Origin: Zopfochytrium polystomum
Taxonomy: Eukaryota > Chytridiomycota > Chytridiomycetes > Chytridiales > Chytridiaceae
Direction: 5' to 3'
DNA length: 64,000 nt
NCBI GenBank assembly: GCA_025765615.1
Contig: JAIVFJ010000231.1
Location: 1 to 64,000 of the forward strand
In this document: piece after piece, positions 57,293-64,000 of the stretch
How positions within the stretch are numbered: the first letter of the stretch is position 1
Layout: each line of letters opens with the position of its first letter
Position numbers and translations under genes: made by a program
The notes under the pieces: generated by a model
Seen by the model: the letters and a program-made list of their open reading frames with translations, nothing else
Databases searched by the model: none
What the model was told of the DNA's origin: nothing

Positions 57293-57470
57293 TTGCCGGA
57301 ATTGTCAGGCTGGCCCGCCGTCGTGCGCGTCGTCTTCGTGGCTGTGGCTGTGGGTTTTGCTGTTGCCAGCGGTGCCGCGGCCATTATTTTGAATATGATT
57401 GCCTGGTTTTGGCGTCACGTGTGGAGGTCCGGGAAAAAAAAAAAAAAAAAAAAAGGGGAGAAAGACGAGC
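57293..57470. other. Short promoter interval cut off by a retrotransposon
   Basis: Only 178 bp lie between the secreted-protein start and the target duplication of the Copia element. A 20-base A run at 57434-57453 lies in it. Confidence 0.6.
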
Positions 57471-57475
57471 AGCAC

Positions 57476-57584
57476 TGTTGAAATTCGATGTTGAGAGCGA
57501 TCGCAGGAGCGTTGCGATCGAGGGATTGGAGAAGGAAGCGCAAGACAAGTCAAGTTTTTTTCTTAATTGATGCATATTCCAACA
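57476..57584 (-). repeat. 3' LTR of Copia copy B
   Basis: 109 bp, preceded on the minus strand by AAGGGGAG, a likely polypurine tract. It lacks a block of about 20 bp present in the 5' LTR but has a GACTTGTCTTGCGC block missing there. Confidence 0.8.
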
Positions 57585-58116
57585 CTCCCCTTGCACAAAC
57601 GCCTTTAAAAGCAACACTACTTCAAAGAAAGAAACTGAGTAAGAGAATTTAAAACGCCACTGCCTGGGTGAAAAACCCAAACCAATTGACCGATCTGGGA
57701 AAACCGTAGCAGGGTAAGGAAAGGAAATGTATCAGGAAGGCACTGCTGAGGAGAGTACTGCAAAAAGGTAGGGAAAACAAAAGGGTGCCCAAAACGGCAA
57801 AATGAAAGAAGGAAAATCTAACTGGTGCCCTACCCTGGGGCCTAATCCACTACTTTACCCATGCGCGCCATGCGTGCCCTCCATGCTGCGCCGTGCACTG
57901 CATTCTTCTCCTTGTCCTTGGTCCGTTTCTGAAGAAGTGATCTTTGCAGCGTTTTGTCCTAATTGTTCGTACATGCTCAATCAACTTGTGATGTTCAGTT
58001 GGTCCCTTGCTTGAATCAACAAGTCCAAGTAGTATTCGGCCTTCGAAAACCATGTCATGTCCATGTGGCTTGGTGAGGAGGTTGGCAAGCTGATCAAAGG
58101 AGGGGACGTGATCAAC

Positions 58117-58412
58117 CTACACAAGACCTTCCTCAACAAGCGACTGGATGTGGTGGTAGCGAAGTCGAATGTGCTTGGAGCGGTCCATATGAAGATTGTT
58201 CACTGTCATGTGGATCCTTGGTGAGTTATCCTCATAAGCAGTCAGTGGTAGCTTGAGGGGCATCTTGACCGACAGGTGAAGCTTGTTGATAGCCTCAAGC
58301 TCCTGACCAAGTTCACTAAGGGCAATATACTCTGCTGCTGTTGATGATGTGGGGACCGTTGACAAACACGTCGACTTCCACCCAATTGCTCCCCCTGCTA
58401 GCACAAGGTATG
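58117..58412 (-). pseudogene. Copia RNase H, C-terminal part
   Basis: The minus strand translates to GGAIGWKSTCLSTVPTSSTAAEY, LSELGQE, YEDNSPRIH and SKHIRLRYHHIQSLVEEG. These are the conserved WKSK-Q--V--SS-EAEY, DN-SAI and +SKHID++YH blocks of Copia RNase H. It is cut off from its N-terminal part (KPVRYADASF-type block at about 58770) by the solo LTR. Confidence 0.85.
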
Positions 58413-58720
58413 TGTCAGGAACAGGGCAGGACAAGACAAGGCAGACAAGGAACTGAGAGGAGTGATGATTGTATTGGAAACAATAATTCACTTGAGGGAT
58501 GGGACAGTTCCCCCATCCCCCTTTTATACCTTTTGAGAGTCTTCCTTGTCAAGACTCAAAGAAAGTTCCAGAAAGAGCAATTAGTAATGCAATGATACCA
58601 ATGATACCAATGACAACAAGACAAGCCAGGAAAGCAAAGAAGGTTCCAGAAGGTTCCACAAGGTTCCATGAAGGAATGTTCTAGAAGGTTCCAGAGGTTT
58701 CCAGAGGGTGATTCATAACA
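58413..58720 (-). repeat. Solo L3 LTR with heat-shock elements, nested in Copia RNase H
   Basis: 308 bp with GTATG on both sides (58408-58412 and 58721-58725). On the minus strand: U3 with contiguous units at 58678-58692 (three) and 58638-58657 (four), TATA box GGTATAAAAG at 58522-58530, and the end CTGACA. It reads towards the secreted-protein gene. Confidence 0.88.
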
Positions 58721-58725
58721 GTATG

Positions 58726-60866
58726 CTATCTGCAAGCAAGAGTCATGGTAGGAGTTGAACGATGCGTCCGCATATCTGACAGGTTGAGGGTTGCTGTCCG
58801 CACTGTAGCGAAGTCCTGAGCATTTGACACAGTGGCCAACGGGGGACTTGTCACTGGTTTTCAAGATAACACCAGGGCGGCCTTTAAACTTAGAAAAGAA
58901 AAACTTCCCATCTTCTTGAAGGTCGTTCGTGGCAAGGAGACTGTAAAGAGCGCTTGGAGCGTTGCAGGCTTCCTTGATTACAACCTCCACACCGTTTGGA
59001 AGAGGGATTCTTGCCTTTGACTTTGAGTGGGGTGGGGTCTTTGTCAATGGTTCTGACAGACAAGGTGTGTTTGGTGTAGGATGTGAAAAGGTGGGCGTCT
59101 TTGAGAATGGTCGTGACACAGCCAGAGTCAACAACAATGGGTGATTCCTTGAACATGGTGGGTGATGATGATGAAAGGGCAAGGTGTTTGGGGATATGAG
59201 GTGCTGGTTGGAAGTTAGAGGTCTGCTTTCGACGTGCCTGAGGTGGGTGCCTCAGGCCAACTAAAAATCCAACGAATACTCCCCAGGGTCGCTACTGCCA
59301 GTCTCGCTATTGTCAACAGATGGCACATCACTGGTGCTGCCTGTGGCAATAAGTGCAACTGGCTTGTCCCGTTTCCTCATGATGCAGTGTTTTGCAAAGT
59401 GGTTCTCCTTTCCACAATGGTGACACAGCACTGATTTTCCCAGTGGCTCAACTCCTTGTCGCTGATCCTGACATGTAGCGCCTGGGGTGTTGGCCTCAGG
59501 TGCTGTGCCATGTGCAGCTCGATTTTCTGCTCGTCTCTGAGTTTGGGAGGTGTGGTGTCCACGTCGCTCAGAATGCCATTCTGCATGCCGTTCTCTACCC
59601 TGTCGCCCAGCGCGGCCACCCCGACCATGGCGGCGCCCACCACGGTTTTCTCTGCCTTGGTGGTGTCGCTCAGCCTGGTGGGAGCGCCTTTGCTCTCAGC
59701 AGTCATGGAAGTTGCTAAGTAGTGCAGCCTCATTGGCCGGCTTCGCCAGTAGTGTGACAGTTGGTCCTCTAGGTTTGTTACAGTCTTGAGGAAGCCAAAG
59801 AGGGCAGTTATGTCTGTGATGGTGTTGTTGTCCACTCAAGATAGGTAGTTCTCAGTCCGAATGTGCCAGTACTCTTCGTCCTCTAAACATTCTGTCAGAT
59901 GATCCACCATTGACTCAAACTTTAGCATTTCGTTGATTTTGCCTAAGACACCTCTGGGGGCAAGGCTCCTGACTTCGGCTAGGTCTCTATAGTGCTTCTC
60001 AAATATGGGTTGAAAATCAGCAATCTTCCCCCCCGGTTCAATCTTGAGGGCAGCAATCTTGCGAATCATTGCACGCGCCTGTGCTTCATCAATGCGTCCA
60101 ATCTTCCTCTTGAGTTCTCCAAGTGCCTGAAAGACAAACTTAATGCCACTGATTTTGTGTTCAAGAGTCTCGCCTATGTGATGGAGATGTGCAGCATCCC
60201 AGCCTGATTCTGGTCATACGTTCCTGGGAAGACGTATGCGTCATCGCTAAACGTCCAGTAGCCAACATATTCTGGGTTGTTTGGGATGTACTCGTGGGTG
60301 ATATGCATGACTTCCCATTCGTTGTATCCAGCTGGGGGGTTTGCTGACCAGAACTTGAAATGCTCAGGGACGGCAGGAATTGCGGCGGTCGTGTCTGTAG
60401 CGGGGACTGCTGGGACAGCAGCAACTTTGTGCGCAAGTCAGACACGGACGGCAGAACTTGCTTGCTTACTGGCAAAATGCCCCTCCACATAGTCCATCCA
60501 TCTTGTGAAGTTGACGGGGTTGACTAGCTGGCGGTGCAGGAGCTTCACATTTGGCCCCTCACAAGAGCCTAGCTGGGAAAGCATGGGGGGTCTGGGTATC
60601 TGTCACTCAAGGGCCCAGGGTTCAAGTCACGACACCAGCTGTTGAAGGCAACAAGAAAGAGTACGGTCTTGAATCACAAAGAGTGGTGCTGTGGAGATGC
60701 CTGACGACCCTGTAAGTCCGTAGTGCATGGGGTGGGTTTGCCAAGGTGAAACCTGGGCATAGTCTATAACAGTTCACCATTGATGGCGCTTTCTCTTCCC
60801 GTCGGCCCTTCGGGGCTGGAACAATATAAAAAATAAAAAAAAAAGCAGGAGCTTCACATTTGACTT
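58726..60866 (-). pseudogene. Copia gag-protease region, broken
   Basis: gag starts with MSKSNVKLL at about 60872, is interrupted by the SINE, and resumes with HRQLVNPVNFTRW. Later come EHFKFWSANPP, a Glu/Lys-rich part, and CHHCGKENHFAKHC (about 59430-59385), a complete CCHC zinc knuckle. At about 59145 the protease motif IVVDSGCVTTILKD appears, with the catalytic DSG. The sequence then passes into VRYADASFNSYHD (RNase H) at about 58780. Stops and frameshifts separate the blocks. Confidence 0.75.
60554..60844 (+). mobile_element. tRNA-derived SINE with 18-bp target duplication
   Basis: 291 bp between two exact copies of GCAGGAGCTTCACATTTG (60536-60553 and 60845-60862). The head contains TAGCTGGGAAAGC (box A-like) and GGGTTCAAGTCACGAC (box B-like) about 40 bp apart, as in tRNA genes. 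The tail is AATATAAAAAATAAAA plus A. The site corresponds to the uninterrupted gag start of Copia copy A. No coding capacity, as expected for a SINE moved by a LINE machinery. Confidence 0.82.
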
Positions 60867-61166
60867 GCTCATCACGTTGGGAGAGAACAAAGGTAATGGC
60901 AGGAACAAGAGAAGTTAAAATGAGTGTTCCACAGCACTCTCAACTGAAGCTGGTGAATCGATCACTCAGAGTTCGACAGGGTACAGTCACTTGGTGGGTA
61001 AAAATTGATAGTGATTGTGAATATCGACAGTGGCTGTATAGCTGACTGGTGAAGACGATTGCTCTCTCGAAGCGGTGGATGGCTTCAGTTTGATTCTGTG
61101 ATGGACTATCGTTCGATCGCTTTTTGGGTTGTCTCCTTTAACGGTGGAGAACTCTCCCTGGTAAGG

Positions 61167-61285
61167 TGCTGAAATTCGATGTTGAGAGCGATCGCAGGAG
61201 CGTTGCGATCGAGGGATTGGAGAAGGATTCAAGTTTTTTTCTTAATTGATTCTTCCATTTTCTCTCGCAAGGGCATATTCCAACA
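61167..61285 (-). repeat. 5' LTR of Copia copy B
   Basis: 119 bp, outer end followed by the AGCAC duplication. The internal sequence starts CCTTACCAGGGAG, matching the same place in copy A (CCCTTACCAAACGAGGG). Confidence 0.8.
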
Positions 61286-61290
61286 AGCAC

Positions 61291-62204
61291 AATTCTGTTC
61301 GACAATATCGGCCCCCCTTTTTTTTTCGTTCGGCCATATCCGCTTCCGACGAAGGACCATTCAGTATCAGTTAATCACAGCAGAGTCACTTAGTCCTTCT
61401 CCCCATTGGCCACCAACAAACTGCACAAACACACCTCCAGCTCCTTCACATTATTTCCACCCCCACTCACGCATCAGAGTAGTGGAGCGGGGAAGGGATT
61501 GGGAGTAGTATTTATATGTACGGACCTATTATGTACATCCTCACCCGTGCGAATAAGAGACTCGAGAAAGCCCCGTGTGCGCTCAAAAGTGAGACTATAC
61601 CTTCTCTCGGAAATGCATGACCCTTCCGTCCGTCCGTCCGTCGTCTTTCGCTTGTTGCCAAATCGGGCGGGGTTCTTGTCTCTATTTTTCTGCCTATTTG
61701 AGTAATTCCTTTTTTTTCTTCTTCTTCATTTTTTGTCTTTCATCCCGTGTCTGTCTTGCCTGTTTTGTTTGTTTATTTATTTATTCAGGGCGCAAGCGAA
61801 AAAAAAGAACAAAAAAAAAACGCTTTCAACAAAAGGAACGATCGAGTTACCTGGCGGCGACCAGGCCACCCCCCCCTGCCCCCCAACAACAACAACAACA
61901 GCAGCAGCAACAGCAAAATACATCCAACGTTAGAGATTCTGCGTGCACTGCCGTTCGGATCCGTCGATCCCGCGTTTCAAGACTAGACCGTCAAGCCACT
62001 CTTCTCGCCTTTTCACTTCGCGACACATGGTAAATATCGTCGTTGTCGTCGGCGTCGTCGTCGCCGCCTTCTGCTCTTTGTTTCTCCTTTATCCTTCTCC
62101 TTCTTCCTTCCTCCTCCTTCTTACACTTGCACTCACACATCAAACACACACACACGCACACACACACGGACACACACGCACCATCAACCCACACACACAT
62201 CAAG
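61291..62204. other. 5' region of the LRR gene
   Basis: Contains T/C-rich tracts, an ACA/GCA repeat at 61887-61915 and a CA repeat at 62140-62200. An ATG at 62028 opens a hydrophobic stretch (VVVVGVVVAAFCSLFLL) that could be the signal peptide of the LRR protein, but I could not connect it in frame to the first clear exon at 62205. Confidence 0.4.
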
Positions 62205-63431
62205 AGCTCCTCCACCGGCGACTGCGCCGTCCTGGCGGCCGTGTTTCCGTCCGTCGTCTCCGCGCCGTCATCGTCGTCGTCGTGCTGCGCGATCGCCGGA
62301 GTGTCGTGCGACGCCGCCAACGGCGCTGTCTTCAAACTGTGAGAGTGGAGTGGGGAGAGAGTGATGTGTGTGTGTGTGTTAGCCTGCCGCGCTTCCGTGC
62401 CTTTGCCACAGAGTGCTTCTTTTGTCTCCCTCGCTGACTGACTCACTGTCCCCTCTCTCCCTCTCTCTCCCTCTTCTCCCCCACACCCAACCCGCACTCC
62501 ATTCCATTCTTCAAGCGATTTCAGCTCGCGCGGTCTGTCGGGCCCGCTGTCGGGCGACATTGGCAAGCTGACGGGCTTGACGTACCTGTGAGTGAGTGAG
62601 TGAGTGGGTGGGCTGTCTGTCTGTCTGTTGGCCTGTTGGCTCTGTTGGTCTGGTGGTCTGTTTGTCTGTCTGTACGTCTGTTGGTCCCCTTTGAAGCTGT
62701 CCCAATGCGCTGACCCATGAACACCGTGTCCTGTCGCCGTTTCTCTCCTCTTGGCACCAATAACAACAACGACAACAACAACGACAACAAAAAACCGAAC
62801 ACGTCATCACAACACACAACACACAACACGCAACACACAACACGCACACAAGGTCCCTCCACAACAACACGCTGTCGGGCAACATACCGCCAGAGATCGG
62901 GCAGCTTGCGAATCTGCAGGAGCTGTGAGTAGTTTACAACACAGGCTGTTCTCTCACTATTGGGCTTGTCCCTCTTTCGGTCGATCTTACCTCGGGCACT
63001 TGCAACTTCCCAACGACTCCACTGACACTTTTCTTCTCGCCGTGGCTCGCTCGCTCGTCGCACCACCACTACCACCACCACTACCTCCACCAAACAAAAC
63101 CCCAACACAACACGTGCGAAAAAAAAAACTAGTTATATCGGCGAGAACCGCTTCTCGGGCTGGATCCCCGCCGAGATCGGCGGCTTGACCAAGCTGACGC
63201 ACCTGTTGAGTAAAAATGGAGGGAGAATACAACCGAATTCACTCGCCCGACCCAGATGTCGTTTCACTAACGCTCTCTCTTTCCGCAACAACTTCAAACA
63301 CAACCCCCATCAGAAATGTCCGCTACAACAGACTGTCGGGACTGCCTGCCGCACTCGGGCAGCTTGGAAGCCTGGTCGTCTTGTGAGTCGCCCCCACCCG
63401 ATCCGTCCCGTTCTTCGTCTGTTCTTCGTCC

Positions 63432-63478
<47 letters not shown>

Positions 63479-64000
63479 CCGAACGCCCCACGGAAAAAAC
63501 GCGAAACAAAAAACAAAACAACTCAAAAAAAAACTCGAAAAAACAAAACCAAATAAAGCGACGCGTCCCATAACGACCTAACAGGTGCGATTCCCGCAGA
63601 GTTTGGAAAGATGGCCAAGCTGCAGGAGCTGTGAGTGCAAATGATTGCTTGATTGGATTGTTTGATTGATTAATGGATGGATGAATGGATTGATTGATTG
63701 ATCGATTGGTTGATTGATTGATTGATTGATTGATTCACCCCAAGATGGCTGAACGACAACCAGCTGACTGGCTGGATCCCGCCTGAGATTGGGAGCTTGA
63801 GCAACCTTGCTCAGTTGTGAGTAGCGAGTGAGCGCGCGGGCGTACCACACGAATGCGGTGTTCAATACCCTTCTCCTCTAACACTGCCGCTCCAAATAAA
63901 CCACAAAAAAAAAAAAACAAACAAACAAAAAACCGGGGAACGCAAGCGATTGCGAGCGCAATGCAATCACTGGCTTGCTACCAATCGAGCTGGGCCAGCT
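62205..64000 (+). CDS. Leucine-rich-repeat protein, one exon per repeat, continues past the edge
   Basis: Exons seen: 62205-62338 (N-terminal cap with CCAIAGVSCDAANG, like plant-type LRRNT domains), 62525-62587, 62853-62924, 63133-63204, 63314-63382, 63559-63630, 63745-63816 and 63946 to the edge. Each later exon is 63-72 nt and encodes one repeat of the form xNxLSGxIPxEIGxLxxLxxL. All introns fall in phase 2 inside the Leu/Phe codon that ends the repeat. One donor is GTTGAG instead of GTGAGT (63205). Such repeats form a protein-binding solenoid, usually extracellular. Signal peptide, membrane helix and C-terminus are not visible here. The intron before 63559 contains a TC microsatellite. Confidence 0.82.

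Larger units (their letters stand above)
57476..61285 (-). mobile_element. Copia-type LTR retrotransposon (copy B), both LTRs, internally deleted
   Basis: LTRs 57476-57584 (3' LTR, 109 bp) and 61167-61285 (5' LTR, 119 bp) run TGTTGGAATATGC to TTTCARCA on the minus strand. The element is flanked by AGCAC at 57471-57475 and 61286-61290. Reading 5' to 3' on the minus strand: leader, gag with zinc knuckle, a protease piece, then RNase H. The main integrase and reverse transcriptase parts are absent, so it could not move on its own. The two LTRs differ by two block indels and some substitutions, so it is not recent. A solo LTR and a SINE are inserted in it. Confidence 0.85.

Overview
This window is nuclear DNA from a fungus, most likely an early-diverging zoosporic (chytrid-type) species. 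The pointers are a GPI-anchored chitin deacetylase, a fungal Mep-type ammonium transporter, FAD glycerol-3-phosphate dehydrogenase, a DUF4246 protein, many short GT-AG introns, GC-rich coding sequence with very long Ser, Pro, Ala and Gln runs, and pyrimidine or CA/GA microsatellites in introns and 5' leaders. I saw no bacterial operon, rRNA or functional tRNA. Intron and exon ends were worked out by eye from splice sites and protein continuity.

Layout: (1) 1-13.1 kb holds a partial Pro-rich gene (-), a GT61-type glycosyltransferase (+), a decayed Tc1/mariner element with long inverted arms, a GPI-anchored secreted protein (-) and a GPI-anchored chitin deacetylase (-). (2) 13.8-18.1 kb is a decayed Copia element loaded with nested insertions. 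(3) 20.9-33.0 kb holds an MFS permease (+), a hypothetical gene (-), mitochondrial glycerol-3-phosphate dehydrogenase (-) and a zinc alcohol dehydrogenase (+); 23.6-24.5 kb has a Gypsy-like scrap. (4) 33.4-36.6 kb is a second nest of LTRs and Copia pieces. (5) 37.8-57.3 kb is gene-rich: a ZZ/DUF4246 protein (+), two 281-residue seven-helix paralogues (-) on either side of an LRR/transmembrane gene (-), an unknown conserved protein (-), an ammonium transporter (-) and a large secreted protein (-). (6) 57.5-61.3 kb is a Copia element with both LTRs and a 5-bp target duplication, carrying a solo LTR and a SINE. (7) From 62.2 kb to the edge runs an LRR gene with one exon per repeat.

The genes do not form a pathway. 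Several act at the cell surface: chitin deacetylase, GPI protein, GT61 enzyme, LRR proteins, transporters. The most interesting signal is a family of short LTRs (copies at 16.1, 33.4, 36.4 and 58.4 kb) whose promoter part is an array of perfect heat-shock elements upstream of a TATA box, suggesting a heat-responsive fungal retrotransposon. Two genes and possibly the left-edge gene show an apparent one-base excess at a run of five G or C, best explained by sequence error.
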